36,137 nt of DNA from Campylobacterales bacterium (GTDB lineage: Bacteria; Campylobacterota; Campylobacteria; Campylobacterales; Sulfurimonadaceae). The position numbers and the translations under genes were made by a program. This document shows positions 11,001-19,330 of the stretch, one piece after another. How positions within the stretch are numbered: the stretch's first letter is position 1; each line of letters starts with the position of its first letter. The stretch is taken from assembly GCA_024277395.1 (NCBI GenBank), contig JAJRVF010000176.1:1-36137 (forward strand), given 5' to 3'. The notes beneath the pieces were generated by a model. That model did no database searches, was not told the DNA's origin, and was given only the letters and a program-made list of their open reading frames with translations.

Positions 11001-11059
11001 TTCAGCTGTTAAAACGTACTATCTTGTTGCCGGTACACTTAATTGAAAAAGTGCAGTAA
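7943..11059 (+). CDS. AsmA-like/YhdP-type large periplasmic protein (DUF3971 family)
   Basis: This 1038-residue protein has one N-terminal membrane anchor (IHITLVGFIIFLTVSFIALFVIL, about residues 10-32) and a very long, beta-strand-rich periplasmic body. The C-terminus (about 860-1038) resembles the AsmA_2/YhdP C-terminal domain, with blocks such as NNVLAFANTLPALSTFSLPQY, IQGNGEFNFNNNSIEMQL and SKVPIVGYLLFGDDGS. AsmA/TamB/YhdP proteins form inner-membrane-anchored bridges implicated in phospholipid transport to the outer membrane; the role here is inferred from family only. The ATG at 7943 is inside mltG on the other strand; AGAG lies 4 nt upstream as a weak RBS. The gene ends one base before the lolC/E stop on the opposite strand. 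Confidence 0.85.
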   Translation: MIANKIISIIHITLVGFIIFLTVSFIALFVILQNGIVIEKVDFSSVKAKELYIKWNEKLLVKVDKLEISAQGSRYRPSFDVALVESLLKNSKIFLTLFERIELSEIHVNEINGSFYYAERQGKLIANSRQWSLLSRLSFKNNQLHVAIESLQNHQYHTNVDGTLTIHMNRKAIDASLQCHIADTADLAIAATATTKAISFNIHSLQPIKNLLHAVEPFELDPTVILWAVNNIEAPEYTLEYLRGVYEFNHPDTLLATLEAKAYLPKMHYTFSPNLAPIVTEYTKLHFKKGILHIRPHNGRYRHHPLPQSYLDIDFSQNEFFLDAHIITTAPLDDAVLQILDTYHIKLPLKQTQGVTQTNLNLNINLHTLDTTAQGVFNITEGDVLFKGETLHVKNLALKLTNTHVDIMQGSIAYQTYIDADIQGYLDPAKHRANLIITPKHITFQGTTLDTSTLLPQATYQLSSHKETLALSHSQWLLDGHRINVDAFEAPFRFEDFSLILPGIGVTFKDTVQAKIFGDINISQHTANIDLSLNTLQYHKLSLDDATYDIHFRYKDVLTISTEEFGHFQYDNQHIKVAPLVLRYDNHRITIEKSKFYIQDRINFQLQGDYMTQKQQGTFQLGYIHTFPQELYSNNNDLNISYKNVNGSHLFTAPALNVSALFSSQGWWINIPDISNIARYSALLQRNAVAEGNLTIRSTDTNGTVTFNAALHYPYAVLVDTETFLYDYSVEGSYDHGVTRLNINNKLHVNIADTITINATDIGFNIPELSKLFENQQESNASHNHLTLNATDSFLYLSKKRRAPIDEMRLYKDGAVIYATLRHAEGTAQFELDEKHNFHLYGDQFNDTFMNSLLALAEHQKGSLYFYISGTPELFQGVLRVKKTILKDYKVINNVLAFANTLPALSTFSLPQYSSKGLRVKEAYAGFTYEHGNIMVHDININSKELRIQGNGEFNFNNNSIEMQLALKTDLGSTLSKVPIVGYLLFGDDGSVSTTLTLSGKLDNPTITNAVAQDIIVAPFQLLKRTILLPVHLIEKVQ
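9113..9122 (-). repeat. TTTACATGTA copy 1 (in the AsmA-like gene)
   Basis: TTACATGTAA with a following A gives TTTACATGTA on the minus strand. It lies inside the AsmA-like coding region, where it encodes Leu-His-Val. Confidence 0.5.
10181..10190 (-). repeat. TTTACATGTA copy 2 (in the AsmA-like gene)
   Basis: TTACATGTAA followed by AC gives TTTACATGTA on the minus strand, 1,068 nt after copy 1 and in the same gene, again encoding Leu-His-Val. Confidence 0.5.
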
Positions 11060-11060
11060 A

Positions 11061-11324
11061 CTACTCATTACGCAACACTTTCAGTACATCCACCTCAGAT
11101 GCCTTTTTTGCCGGATACCATGAGGAGATCAGCACAATAACAAAAGCACCACTGACAATCAGTGAAAAATCCAGAAGACTCAAATCCAGCGGCAGTGTTG
11201 AGGTAGGATAAACATCTTTGGGCAGTGAGACAATATCGAAACTGCTTAAAATCCATAGACCGCTTAATCCCGTCACAATCCCGACCGCAACACCACTAAG
11301 CCCAATAATAACTCCTAGCAGCAA
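11061..11324 (-). CDS. LolC/LolE-type permease, C-terminal part after frameshift
   Basis: This is the last membrane portion of an FtsX-type permease: a transmembrane helix pair ([25 protein letters not shown] and FSLIVSGAFVIVLISSWYPA) and the typical end SSWYPAKKASEVDVLKVLRNE. It overlaps the upstream 315-residue ORF by 10 nt in another frame. Joining the two at ...EIKKLF / LLLGVIIG... restores a normal ~400-residue permease, so this is not an independent gene. The TTG start shown by the ORF track has no Shine-Dalgarno. See the upstream half for the lesion. Confidence 0.85.
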   Translation of the reverse strand: MLLGVIIGLSGVAVGIVTGLSGLWILSSFDIVSLPKDVYPTSTLPLDLSLLDFSLIVSGAFVIVLISSWYPAKKASEVDVLKVLRNE

Positions 11325-12262
11325 AAGAGCTTTTTAATCTCTATCTGAGAAGCTCCCAAAGAGATCAGCAAAGCAATTTCGGAACGTCGATTCATCACCG
11401 TCATCAACAACGACGAGATAATATTAATAGCAGCAATAAGAATAATCAACATTAAGACAATAAACAGTGCCGTCTTTTCCATCTCCAAAGCTGCAAAAAA
11501 ATTGGCATTATCTTCCCACCACCCTTTAATGCTGACGTTGGATGAGAGCTCTGCTTTGATTTTTTCAATATCTTTTTGTGGCGAGGGTGAGTATATATGA
11601 ATACCGTCATATTGGTTGGAGGGAATACGCAACACTTTTTGCAATGACTCTATTGTCGTATAGCTATAGGCTTTGTCATATGCTGAAAGCCCCGACTCAA
11701 AACTTCCCTGCACGACAAAACGCTTCATCTTGGGTGTTGCACCCAACCCACCGGGCTCCATCTGTGTAAAAATATAGGTCAATTTATCGCCTGGGTAGAG
11801 ATGATACTGCTCCATAATACTCTTGCCGACGATTACATCAAATCGATCCAGCTTCTTACCCTTGAGGGCCTCGGCCACTACACGGTTCACCTTGGCTTCA
11901 TCACTAAAATTAACTCCAAAAAGATATCCACCTTCAAACTGGTTGCCACTACGCGCAATGACCGGTGAAGAGACATAGGGGCTAAAGGAGAGCTCCGGAA
12001 ATTTACGCTCCAAGTCAAGCAGCAGCTCACTGTTGACACCACCGAAAAATCGGGGTAAAACGGTAAGAGGATAGTTCATCACCGTCAATTTTTTTTTAAA
12101 CTCGTTATCAAAACCGTTCATGAGTGCCATCGCAATTATTAACACCATGACCCCTAATGCAATGCCTAAAAATGCCAGCAGGGCAGAGAGAAAAATAAAA
12201 GGCTGATCGGAATCAAAACGTAAAAAACGTTTGACAAGATAGGGAACTAATGGTGTATTCAA
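11315..12262 (-). CDS. LolC/LolE-type lipoprotein-releasing permease, N-terminal part (frameshifted)
   Basis: This is an inner-membrane permease of the Lol ABC exporter, which extracts lipoproteins from the inner membrane and hands them to LolA. It has the N-terminal helix ([30 protein letters not shown]), the MacB/LolC-type periplasmic domain and the first helix of the FtsX domain ([24 protein letters not shown]), then ends prematurely after [21 protein letters not shown]. The lesion is near 11320-11327: CTC TTT TGC TGC TAG would read LFLLLG with one extra T. The start is a TTG whose bases overlap the secA stop (TTGA), giving translational coupling. With secA and lolA nearby this matches the known Campylobacter gene order. 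LolC and LolE cannot be separated; no lolD is in the window. Confidence 0.88.
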   Translation of the reverse strand: MNTPLVPYLVKRFLRFDSDQPFIFLSALLAFLGIALGVMVLIIAMALMNGFDNEFKKKLTVMNYPLTVLPRFFGGVNSELLLDLERKFPELSFSPYVSSPVIARSGNQFEGGYLFGVNFSDEAKVNRVVAEALKGKKLDRFDVIVGKSIMEQYHLYPGDKLTYIFTQMEPGGLGATPKMKRFVVQGSFESGLSAYDKAYSYTTIESLQKVLRIPSNQYDGIHIYSPSPQKDIEKIKAELSSNVSIKGWWEDNANFFAALEMEKTALFIVLMLIILIAAINIISSLLMTVMNRRSEIALLISLGASQIEIKKLFCC

Positions 12263-14829
12263 GAAGCAAATGCACCTTTTTTAGGACCGCTCTTGCCGCA
12301 ACACTGTTTGTATTTTTTGCCGCTGCCGCACGGACACGGGTCATTGCGTGCAATTTTCTTGCCTTGCGGCTCATTTTCACCGCTGCTGTTAAGCGACATC
12401 TGCATCTCGCGCTGTCGCTGCTCTTGCTCCAGCTTAGCAGCAAACGCTTCAGCTTCGGCTTCGGCGTCTTGCATTTTAAATTGAATAATCTGCAGGGTTT
12501 TTATGGTCTCGTATTTAATTGTCTCTACCAACTCTGTAAAAAGATTGTAGCTCTCTTTTTTATACTCTACCAACGGATCTTTCTGATTGTACGCCCGCAG
12601 ACGAATACCGGTTTTCATGCTGTCCATAGCATACAGATGCTCACGCCATGCGCTGTCAAGTGCCTTAAGGTAGATCTCCTGCTCAATACTGGCAACGGTT
12701 TGAGCATCGAGAACCGACATTTTCTCATCATAACTTTGCTTCACCATGGCAATAAGCTCCGTGGCGACATCTTCATATTCTTTGCCGTTGAATGCTTCAG
12801 TATCGAGATCGAAATTGATCTCCTCTTTAAGCACCAAAGCCAGTTTTTCCAGGTTAAAATCTTCATGAGAAGCGCCATCATAAATATCACACTCCATCAA
12901 CGTCTTAAAGAGATATTCTTCACGAATTTCATTCACTTTGTTGCCAATATCAAATTCAGGGTCTAGCAAATCATTGCGAAACTTATAGACAATCTTACGC
13001 TGTTCATTAGCGACGTCATCGTATTCAACAATATTTTTACGCCCTTCAAAGTGAAGATTCTCTACTTTCTTCTGTGCTTTCTCCACTGCACGTGTTACCA
13101 TTTTTGACTCAATATATTCCCCGTCTTCAACCCCTAAACGCTCCATAATGCTTTTAATTTTGTCCGACCCGAAAATACGCAAGAGATTGTCTTCTAAGCT
13201 CAGGAAAAACTGAGTCTTTCCCGGGTCACCCTGACGACCGGAACGTCCTCGAAGCTGGTTGTCGATACGGCGGTTTTCATGTCGTTCGGTACCTAAAATA
13301 TACAAACCACCCAATGCTTTAACTTCATCACTAACCTTAATATCAACCCCACGACCTGCCATGTTGGTTGCAATGGTTACTGCACCCTTGGCACCGGCTC
13401 CTTTAATGATCTCACCCTCTTGCTCATGGTTTTTAGCGTTGAGCACCGTATGGGCAATCTTCTCTTTTTTCAATAAATCGTGCAGCAATTCCGATTTCTC
13501 AATAGAAGCCGTACCAATCAACATCGGCTGCCCTTTTTGCTGAAGCTCTTTAATCTGCATAATAACTGCTTCAAATTTTTCGGCTTCTGTTTTATAAATC
13601 AGGTCATTGAGATCATCACGAATAATAGGGACATTCGTCGGTATGGAAATAACATCAAGAGAGTAAATTTGAGAAAATTCTGTTGCTTCGGTTTGTGCGG
13701 TACCCGTCATACCGGCAAGCTTGTCATACATACGAAAGTAGTTTTGAAAGGTGATGTCAGCCAAGGTCTGCGTCTCTTCTTTAATTTCGACTCGCTCCTT
13801 GGCTTCTAGAGCTTGATGCAGCCCTTCCGAAAAACGTCGTCCCTCACTTAAGCGACCCGTAAATTCATCAACAATAACAACTTCTCCCTCCTTGACAACA
13901 TAGTCAACATCAATTTCAAAAAGATAATTGGCTTTTAATGCCTGATCTACATGATGCGAGAGTGCCGAGTTTTCCAGGGAGTACAGGTTCTCAACTTCAA
14001 AAAGCTCTTCTGCCTTGGCAATGCCCTCTTCCGTCATCAATACTACACGATCTTTCTCATCAACCGTAAAATGTTCATTTTTAACCAAGGCTTTGGCTAC
14101 CTGATCGGCTTTGAGATAGTTATCGAGTTTGCGGTCGGTTGGACCGGAAATAATCAAAGGCGTACGTGCCTCATCAATAAGAATAGAATCCACTTCATCA
14201 ACAATGACAAAGTGGTGGCCTCGCTGCACCATATGCTCTTTGGAATAGCTCATATTGTCACGTAAAAAGTCAAAACCAAATTCATTATTGGTTCCGTAGG
14301 TAATATCAGCCTCATACTGTTGTCGTTTCATCGCAGGATCATGCATATCTTCTAAAACAATACCGACGCTGTAGCCTAAAAACTCATAAAGAACTCCCAT
14401 CTCTTTACCGTCCCGTGATGCCAGATAGTCATTGACGGTAACCAGGTGTACCCCTTTTCCCGTCATAGCATTCAGTACAATAGGCAGGGTGGCGACCAGT
14501 GTCTTGCCCTCTCCCGTCTTCATTTCGGCAATACGCCCCTCATGCAATACCATCCCACCGATAAGCTGTACGTCAAAATGACGCATATTTAAAACCCGTT
14601 TGCTCGCTTCTCGCGTTATGGCAAAAGAGTAAACCAGTACATCATCAAGCGATTTTTCTTCAGACTTTACCTGCTCTTTAAGCGCTAAAAATGCAGCTTG
14701 GAGCTCCGCATCGCTCATTGCTTCATATTGAGCCTCTAGGGCATTGATCTGATTCACTCTCTTGCTATATTTTTTAAGTTCACGGTCATTTTGCGTTCCA
14801 AATATTTTTCCGAACATCGTCTGTAGCAT
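12259..14829 (-). CDS. secA: Preprotein translocase ATPase SecA
   Basis: It encodes the motor that drives unfolded preproteins through SecYEG. The 856 residues include the complete domain set. Walker A is [11 protein letters not shown] (about 103-113), followed by the preprotein cross-linking domain and the DEVD box in [22 protein letters not shown] (about 207-228). The second motor domain has [11 protein letters not shown] and [11 protein letters not shown], and [10 protein letters not shown] follows. The C-terminal zinc tail [18 protein letters not shown] binds SecB/ribosomes in characterised homologues. Upstream, the region shared with lolA carries a good extended -10. The first ATG (14829) has AGGA about 10 nt upstream; a second Met at residue 5 (MFGKIFG) is an alternative start. 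The 3' end overlaps the lolC/E start. Confidence 0.98.
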   Translation of the reverse strand: MLQTMFGKIFGTQNDRELKKYSKRVNQINALEAQYEAMSDAELQAAFLALKEQVKSEEKSLDDVLVYSFAITREASKRVLNMRHFDVQLIGGMVLHEGRIAEMKTGEGKTLVATLPIVLNAMTGKGVHLVTVNDYLASRDGKEMGVLYEFLGYSVGIVLEDMHDPAMKRQQYEADITYGTNNEFGFDFLRDNMSYSKEHMVQRGHHFVIVDEVDSILIDEARTPLIISGPTDRKLDNYLKADQVAKALVKNEHFTVDEKDRVVLMTEEGIAKAEELFEVENLYSLENSALSHHVDQALKANYLFEIDVDYVVKEGEVVIVDEFTGRLSEGRRFSEGLHQALEAKERVEIKEETQTLADITFQNYFRMYDKLAGMTGTAQTEATEFSQIYSLDVISIPTNVPIIRDDLNDLIYKTEAEKFEAVIMQIKELQQKGQPMLIGTASIEKSELLHDLLKKEKIAHTVLNAKNHEQEGEIIKGAGAKGAVTIATNMAGRGVDIKVSDEVKALGGLYILGTERHENRRIDNQLRGRSGRQGDPGKTQFFLSLEDNLLRIFGSDKIKSIMERLGVEDGEYIESKMVTRAVEKAQKKVENLHFEGRKNIVEYDDVANEQRKIVYKFRNDLLDPEFDIGNKVNEIREEYLFKTLMECDIYDGASHEDFNLEKLALVLKEEINFDLDTEAFNGKEYEDVATELIAMVKQSYDEKMSVLDAQTVASIEQEIYLKALDSAWREHLYAMDSMKTGIRLRAYNQKDPLVEYKKESYNLFTELVETIKYETIKTLQIIQFKMQDAEAEAEAFAAKLEQEQRQREMQMSLNSSGENEPQGKKIARNDPCPCGSGKKYKQCCGKSGPKKGAFAS

Positions 14830-14866
14830 GGTAATATTGTCCTGTTCTCTCTCTTATTTTATCGCG

Positions 14867-14875
14867 ATTGTACCA
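14867..14875 (-). promoter_or_regulatory. secA promoter, extended -10
   Basis: On the minus strand TGGTACAAT matches the extended -10 (TGnTAyAAT). It places the start site near 14860, about 30 nt ahead of the secA ATG. No recognisable -35 is present, as is common for sigma-70 promoters in this phylum. Confidence 0.5.
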
Positions 14876-14945
14876 CATTTAAAGATAACCCTTTGGTAAA
14901 GCGGCACTATTTATACTAATATTATTTAATATCTTAATCATTTAC

Positions 14946-14979
14946 TATAAAGCTTTATTTTACATGTATACTTTCAGCT
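14946..14979 (+). promoter_or_regulatory. lolA promoter region with TTTACATGTA
   Basis: The stretch before lolA has a TATAAA at 14946-14951 and a TATACT at 14967-14972. The repeated word TTTACATGTA lies at 14959-14968. If TATAAA is the -10, the word covers the transcription start; if TATACT is used, the word overlaps the -10 and the mRNA would be nearly leaderless. Either way a protein bound to the word could affect lolA. Confidence 0.35.
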
Positions 14980-15495
14980 ATGAAAACATTACTCCTTTGT
15001 TTCGCTCTTGTTACAACACTTTGTGCCGAAGAGAATGAACTGTACAGCTTCCGTGCCGATTTCAATCAAAGTATTACGGATGAACATAACAAAACCATTA
15101 CCTATCGGGGCAGCTTGCTTGCCAAACGTCCCAGCTTCGCACTGTGGCGCTACGAAGAGCCTATTGAAAAAGAACTCTATGTGTACCACAACGTTGCAAC
15201 TATTATTGAACCGGAACTTGAACAAGCAATTATCAAGCGGGTCAACGACAACATTGATATTTTTAATATCCTTCACAATGCAACCGTACTCGATGCCAAC
15301 CACTCCGAAGCACACTACAATGACCAAAAGTTTCTGTTGGCATTCAACCCTGATCACGACCTTGCTTCAATCGCTTACCAAGATGAACTTGGCCATAACG
15401 TCACCATTCGTTTTTCGAAACAAGAATATAATTTTGATTGCAATACCACACCATTTAAGGCTGTTATTCCCGAAGGATATGATATTATAAAATAA
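14980..15495 (+). CDS. lolA: Outer-membrane lipoprotein carrier protein LolA
   Basis: It encodes the periplasmic chaperone that accepts lipoproteins from the Lol permease and carries them to the outer membrane. A Sec signal peptide is evident (MKTLLLCFALVTTLCA, probable cleavage after CA). The mature part has the LolA features: SFRADFNQSITDE near the start, the ...KRPSFALWRYEEPIEKELY segment (compare RPGLFRW in other LolA proteins), and the closing beta strands ending TPFKAVIPEGYDIIK. At 171 residues it is slightly short but normal for this phylum. It is transcribed away from secA, with lolC/E on the far side of secA, so the cluster joins Sec export to lipoprotein sorting. Confidence 0.9.
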   Translation: MKTLLLCFALVTTLCAEENELYSFRADFNQSITDEHNKTITYRGSLLAKRPSFALWRYEEPIEKELYVYHNVATIIEPELEQAIIKRVNDNIDIFNILHNATVLDANHSEAHYNDQKFLLAFNPDHDLASIAYQDELGHNVTIRFSKQEYNFDCNTTPFKAVIPEGYDIIK

Positions 15496-15509
15496 TTTTT
15501 TTGCTAGAG

Positions 15510-15523
15510 TTGATTTGGCTCAA
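15510..15523 (+). promoter_or_regulatory. FNR/CRP-like binding site before the hemerythrin gene
   Basis: TTGATTTGGCTCAA matches the FNR box TTGAT-N4-ATCAA at 9 of 10 defined positions. A TATACT -10 candidate follows at 15546-15551. With a start site about 6-7 nt further, the site is centred near -41.5, the class II activator position. The palindrome GTTGA-N6-TCAAC could also be read as a weak hairpin after lolA, but no U-tract follows. Confidence 0.45.
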
Positions 15524-15575
15524 CAAAACACTCCTCACTTTTAACTATACTTCCGAAAATATTCAAGGACATTAG

Positions 15576-16049
15576 ATGAGTGAATTTTTAAACAGTCAAG
15601 CTTCAGCTTATGAGAATCAGTTTCCACAGGGGCATCCCGTGCGTGTTTATCTTGAAGAGAATCTTCTTGTGCGTGATTATATCCGCCAGCTTCAAGCAAC
15701 CAGTATTGACAATAATCTAGAATTTTTTACCGAACTTTTTAATAAGCTTTCTACTGTTGAGCTGCACTTTGTACGTAAAGAGAATCAGCTCTTCCCTTAT
15801 TTGGAAAAACACGGCTGGACCAGTCCTTCTCAAAACATGTGGGCATTCCATGATCAAATTCGCGACGAGATCAAAGCAGCACGAAAAGCGCTCAAAAGCG
15901 GTGATACAGAAGCCATTATTATGACAACACAGACACTCTTTCGCTCATTGGAACATATCATGCAGGTTGAAGAGGGACGACTGCTTCCCAATGCACTGGA
16001 GCTTTTAAGTGAAGAGGAGTGGAAAGAGTTTCGTGAGGGTGACGAATAG
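15576..16049 (+). CDS. Hemerythrin-like (HHE/DUF438-type) domain protein, upstream half of a split gene
   Basis: This 157-residue protein matches the hemerythrin-like part of DUF438 proteins. It has GHPVRVYLEEN, then H-x3-E in ELHFVRKENQLFPYL, then WAFHDQIRDEI, then SLEHIMQVEEGRLLP. These His/Glu residues would form a four-helix-bundle di-iron site able to sense or bind O2, NO or ROS; this is inferred from the family. The ORF ends in TAG, but the reading frame continues without another stop through Ile-Gly-Trp into the PAS ORF 9 nt downstream. In DUF438 proteins the two domains are normally one polypeptide with ...EEIGxM at this junction. A GAG to TAG change would explain the split. Weak SD (AAGGA) precedes the ATG; an FNR-like site lies upstream. 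Confidence 0.85.
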   Translation: MSEFLNSQASAYENQFPQGHPVRVYLEENLLVRDYIRQLQATSIDNNLEFFTELFNKLSTVELHFVRKENQLFPYLEKHGWTSPSQNMWAFHDQIRDEIKAARKALKSGDTEAIIMTTQTLFRSLEHIMQVEEGRLLPNALELLSEEEWKEFREGDE

Positions 16050-16058
16050 ATTGGCTGG

Positions 16059-16559
16059 ATGTTTGAGACACCGCCGCCACCCTACCCTGAAGTTACGTAC
16101 ATTCATCCGAGCGACGATACGCAGCAGCGAAAGCTCCCGTTTGGTATTGATGATAAGACCCACTATGATGAGGGCTATTTAACACCGGCGCAGGTCAACT
16201 CCATTTTTAGAATTCTGCCTGTTGACATTACCTATGTCAACGAAAACGATCAAGTGGTTTTTTACAATCGCGGTGATGAGCGTGTTTTTCCCCGAAGTGC
16301 CGGTATTATCGGTCGTGAAGTAAAGTTTTGTCATCCGCCAAAAAGTGTCGATCAGGTACTCAGAATTTTAGAAGAGTTTAAAGCCGGAAGAGAAGATGTC
16401 GCCGAGTTCTGGATTCAGTTTAAAGGACAATTCGTCCACATTCAGTATTTTGCCGTACGCGATGAAGACGGTACTTACAGAGGGGTCATTGAGATGAGCC
16501 AGGATGTCACGCATATCCGCGCTCTTGAAGGGGAGCAACGGCTCCTTGACTGGAGTTGA
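16059..16559 (+). CDS. PAS domain protein (DUF438 C-terminal part), downstream half of a split gene
   Basis: This 166-residue ORF is the PAS sensor module usually fused C-terminal to the hemerythrin domain. It contains ILPVDITYVNENDQVVFYNR (the first PAS strands), GREVKFCHPPKSVDQVLRIL and GVIEMSQDVTHIRALEG at its end. PAS domains of this class bind a ligand or cofactor; which one is not visible. It is in frame with the preceding hemerythrin ORF and separated only by TAG ATT GGC TGG. No Shine-Dalgarno is properly spaced before its ATG (the nearest, GAGGG, is about 20 nt away). It is therefore most likely made by readthrough or by re-initiation, or not made at all if the stop is a real mutation. 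Confidence 0.82.
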   Translation: MFETPPPPYPEVTYIHPSDDTQQRKLPFGIDDKTHYDEGYLTPAQVNSIFRILPVDITYVNENDQVVFYNRGDERVFPRSAGIIGREVKFCHPPKSVDQVLRILEEFKAGREDVAEFWIQFKGQFVHIQYFAVRDEDGTYRGVIEMSQDVTHIRALEGEQRLLDWS

Positions 16560-16624
16560 CGGCAGCTCTTTAAGAGCAACCTTCCTCCTCCCTCTAGCAA
16601 AACATGCAAATCAAATCGAATATA

Positions 16625-16638
16625 ATTTACATGTAAAT
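16625..16638. repeat. ATTTACATGTAAAT palindrome between convergent genes
   Basis: This 14-bp perfect palindrome contains the TTTACATGTA word on both strands. It lies in the 90-bp gap between the PAS ORF and the convergent acnB gene, about 12 nt past the acnB stop. It is the only copy symmetric over its full length. It is too AT-rich to be a strong terminator. Confidence 0.6.
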
Positions 16639-16649
16639 GCGCGTATGTA

Positions 16650-19199
16650 TTAATCCAGCTTGTAGTCCGGAATCAGGTTAAAGTTAAGGTATTTATAGAT
16701 CTCCTCTTCTTTACCGCCAATTTTCTTAGGAACAATATTTAAATACTCCTCTTTTGTCGGCAAATAACCCAACATGGCACAAACAGCTGCCAGTTCTGCC
16801 GAGCCAAGATAGACTTGCGCTCCTTTGCCTAGGCGGTTATCAAAGTTACGCGTTGACGTTGAAAATACCACGGCATTATCGGCGACGCGTGCCTGATTTC
16901 CCATACATAAAGAACAGCCTGGAACCTCGGTACGTGCTCCTGCCGCACCAAAGAGTGAGTAGTACCCCTCTTCAGTCAACTGTTTTTCATCCATTTTTGT
17001 CGGTGGACAAACCCATAGGCGTGTCGGAACGGCACCCTCTCCTTTAAGTACCTCACCCAATGCGCGGTAATGGCCAATATTGGTCATACACGAACCGACA
17101 AATACCTCATTGATAATATGCGGACGCTTGGGATTGGCCAAAATTTCGGTTAATGTCGCTACATCATCCGGATCATTAGGGCATGCCAAAATCGGCTCAG
17201 TGATCTCGTTGAGATCAATCTCAAGCACGGCAGCATATTCGGCATCGGCATCGGCTTCCATTAATACCGGATTGGCAATCCACTCTTTCATTTTGTCAAT
17301 ACGACGCTGAATGGTGCGCTTATCTTCGTAACCGGATTCAATCATCTGCTCTAAAAGTGTGACATTTGATTTTAAATACTCCAGCACCGGCTCTTTATTG
17401 AGCTTAACGGTACACGCGGCAGCACTACGCTCTGCCGAAGCATCAGAAAGCTCAAACGCTTGTTCTGCCTTAAGATCAGGAAGTCCTTCAATTTCTAAAA
17501 TACGACCGGCAAAAATATTTTTCTTCCCTTTTTTCTCTACCGTTAAAAGTCCCTCTTTGATGGCTTGATGCGGGATAGCATTTACCAAATCACGCAACGT
17601 TATTCCCGGTTGCAACTCCCCTTTAAAGCGAACCAATACCGATTCCGGCATCGTCAGCGGCATTGAACCGGTTACCCCGGCAAATGCTACAATACCCGAA
17701 CCGCCCGGAAATGAAATGCCTATTGGAAAACGCGTATGGCTATCTGCACCGGTACCGACCGTGTCCGGAAGTACCATACGATTTAACCATGAGTGAATCA
17801 CCCCATCACCGGGACGAAGTGCCACACCGGAACGATTAGAGATAAAATCCGGTAGTGTATGGTGCATCACCACATCTGAGGGTTTTGGATATGCTGCCGT
17901 ATGACAAAATGACTGCATCACTAAGTCGGCATTAAAACCAAGAGCGGCAAGCTCTTTGATCTCGTCACGTGTCATCGGTCCGGTAGTATCTTGGGAACCG
18001 ACCGTTGACATTTCCGGCTCTACATACATGCCTGGACGCACGCCTGAAAGACCTGAAGCTTTACCAACCATTTTTTGTGCTAAAGTAAACCCTTTGCCTG
18101 TATCATCTGGCTGCTCTGCCGTTAAGAAAATATCACTCGGCCCCATACCTAAAACACTGCGGGCTTTCGAGGTCAATCCACGGCCAATAATAAGTGGAAT
18201 CCGACCACCCGCACGCACTTCATCGGTAATGGTATTGGGATTGAGTTTAAATGTGGCAATACACTGTCCATCTTTATGCGCTTCGCCTTTGTACGGATAG
18301 ATGTCAATCACATCACCTGTATTCATATTGGTCACATCCAGCTCTAAAGGAAGGGCACCCGAATCTTCTGCTGTTGCAAAGAAAATAGGAGCAATAGTAC
18401 TACCAAGGACAACCCCGCCGGTACGCTTATTCGGAACACCCGGAATATCTTCGCCCATGTGCCACTGCACCGAATTAATGCCTGATTTTCGCGAACTTCC
18501 CGTTCCTACGACATCACCGACATAAGCTACCGGATGCCCTTTTTTCTTCAGTTCGTTAATGGTGTTGATCGGATCATCCATTTTGGCTATTAACATTGAG
18601 TTGGCATGCAGCGGAATATCCGAACGGGTAAATGCTTCAGATGCCGGAGAGAGATCATCGGTATTGGTTTCACCCTCCACCTTAAACACGGTAACAGTAA
18701 TTTTCTCCGCCAACTCCGGTTTTGAAGTAAACCATTCGGCGTTGGCCCACGATGTCATCACCTCGGTTGCTGCAGCATTACCGGCTTTGTGAAGCTCTTC
18801 AACATCATTAAACGCATCGTACACCAACAGCGTCTTACTGAGTGCTTTTACCGCAGCAGTCACAACCGCTTCATTTTTAGAAGAGAGTGCATCAATTAAA
18901 GGTTTGACATTGTAGCCCCCAAGCATCATGCCCAGCATCTCTACTGCTTTTTCAGGAGCAATACAATCAACTGTAACAGCTTCAGAAGCCACATCATTTA
19001 AAAATGCCGCTTTGACATATGCAGCATCATCAACACCCGGTGCCACACGATTGGTTAGAAGATCTAACAGTTCATCCGTACAATTACTTTTAATCAGTTC
19101 AATTACCTCTGCTGTCTGTTCAGCCGAAAGTGGAAGGGGTGGAACGCCTAAGGTTTCGCGCTCAGCAACATGTGCCTTATACTCGTCTAAAAAAGCCAT
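16650..19199 (-). CDS. acnB: Aconitate hydratase B
   Basis: It interconverts citrate and isocitrate through a [4Fe-4S] cluster; AcnB enzymes can also dehydrate 2-methylisocitrate. At 849 residues it matches the bacterial AcnB family, with the N-terminal HEAT-like domain (about 1-160), the swivelling domain 4 placed next ([33 protein letters not shown]), then domains 1-3. The three cluster cysteines are visible: one in [16 protein letters not shown] (near residue 703) and two in [14 protein letters not shown] (near 762 and 765), the same spacing as in E. coli AcnB. The ATG has an AGGAGT Shine-Dalgarno and a good extended -10 about 35 nt upstream. It stands alone transcriptionally, with ftsK upstream and the convergent PAS ORF downstream. 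Confidence 0.98.
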   Translation of the reverse strand: MAFLDEYKAHVAERETLGVPPLPLSAEQTAEVIELIKSNCTDELLDLLTNRVAPGVDDAAYVKAAFLNDVASEAVTVDCIAPEKAVEMLGMMLGGYNVKPLIDALSSKNEAVVTAAVKALSKTLLVYDAFNDVEELHKAGNAAATEVMTSWANAEWFTSKPELAEKITVTVFKVEGETNTDDLSPASEAFTRSDIPLHANSMLIAKMDDPINTINELKKKGHPVAYVGDVVGTGSSRKSGINSVQWHMGEDIPGVPNKRTGGVVLGSTIAPIFFATAEDSGALPLELDVTNMNTGDVIDIYPYKGEAHKDGQCIATFKLNPNTITDEVRAGGRIPLIIGRGLTSKARSVLGMGPSDIFLTAEQPDDTGKGFTLAQKMVGKASGLSGVRPGMYVEPEMSTVGSQDTTGPMTRDEIKELAALGFNADLVMQSFCHTAAYPKPSDVVMHHTLPDFISNRSGVALRPGDGVIHSWLNRMVLPDTVGTGADSHTRFPIGISFPGGSGIVAFAGVTGSMPLTMPESVLVRFKGELQPGITLRDLVNAIPHQAIKEGLLTVEKKGKKNIFAGRILEIEGLPDLKAEQAFELSDASAERSAAACTVKLNKEPVLEYLKSNVTLLEQMIESGYEDKRTIQRRIDKMKEWIANPVLMEADADAEYAAVLEIDLNEITEPILACPNDPDDVATLTEILANPKRPHIINEVFVGSCMTNIGHYRALGEVLKGEGAVPTRLWVCPPTKMDEKQLTEEGYYSLFGAAGARTEVPGCSLCMGNQARVADNAVVFSTSTRNFDNRLGKGAQVYLGSAELAAVCAMLGYLPTKEEYLNIVPKKIGGKEEEIYKYLNFNLIPDYKLD

Positions 19200-19233
19200 T
19201 ATGACTCCTGCATGAATTTAAATTTAAAAGACG

Positions 19234-19242
19234 ATTATATCA
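19234..19242 (-). promoter_or_regulatory. acnB promoter, extended -10
   Basis: TGATATAAT on the minus strand is a perfect extended -10. The inferred start site near 19228 gives a leader of about 28 nt containing the RBS. No -35 match is seen at the expected spacing. Confidence 0.6.
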
Positions 19243-19282
19243 GAAGAACAATTGAAGAAGTCGTATATGTTACAAAACTACT

Positions 19283-19311
19283 CATAAGTCAAAAAAGTAA
19301 TTGAACTTATG
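19283..19311. repeat. Inverted repeat between ftsK and acnB
   Basis: CATAAGTCAA and TTGAACTTATG form a near-perfect inverted repeat with an 8-nt spacer. It lies 20 nt past the ftsK stop and about 40 nt upstream of the acnB -10. It may act as the ftsK terminator stem, although only a short U-tract (AGTTTTG) follows on the minus strand, or as an operator for acnB. Confidence 0.4.
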
Positions 19312-19330
19312 TGTAATATAGTGACATCTA

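Noticed and set aside
11315-11330. Programmed -1 frameshift in lolC/E
   Set aside because: CTC TTT TGC is not a canonical slippery heptamer, slipping would put a mismatch under the first base of the Phe codon, and I see no strong downstream stem. A missing T is the simpler explanation.
16047-16049. Pyrrolysine or selenocysteine at the in-frame stops
   Set aside because: The stops are TAG in one gene and TAA in another; neither is TGA, no SECIS-like element is seen, and pyrrolysine use is not expected in this lineage.
16565-16580. GCTCTTTAAGAGC as terminator of the PAS gene
   Set aside because: It has only a 4-bp usable stem once a loop is allowed, and no T-run follows on either strand.
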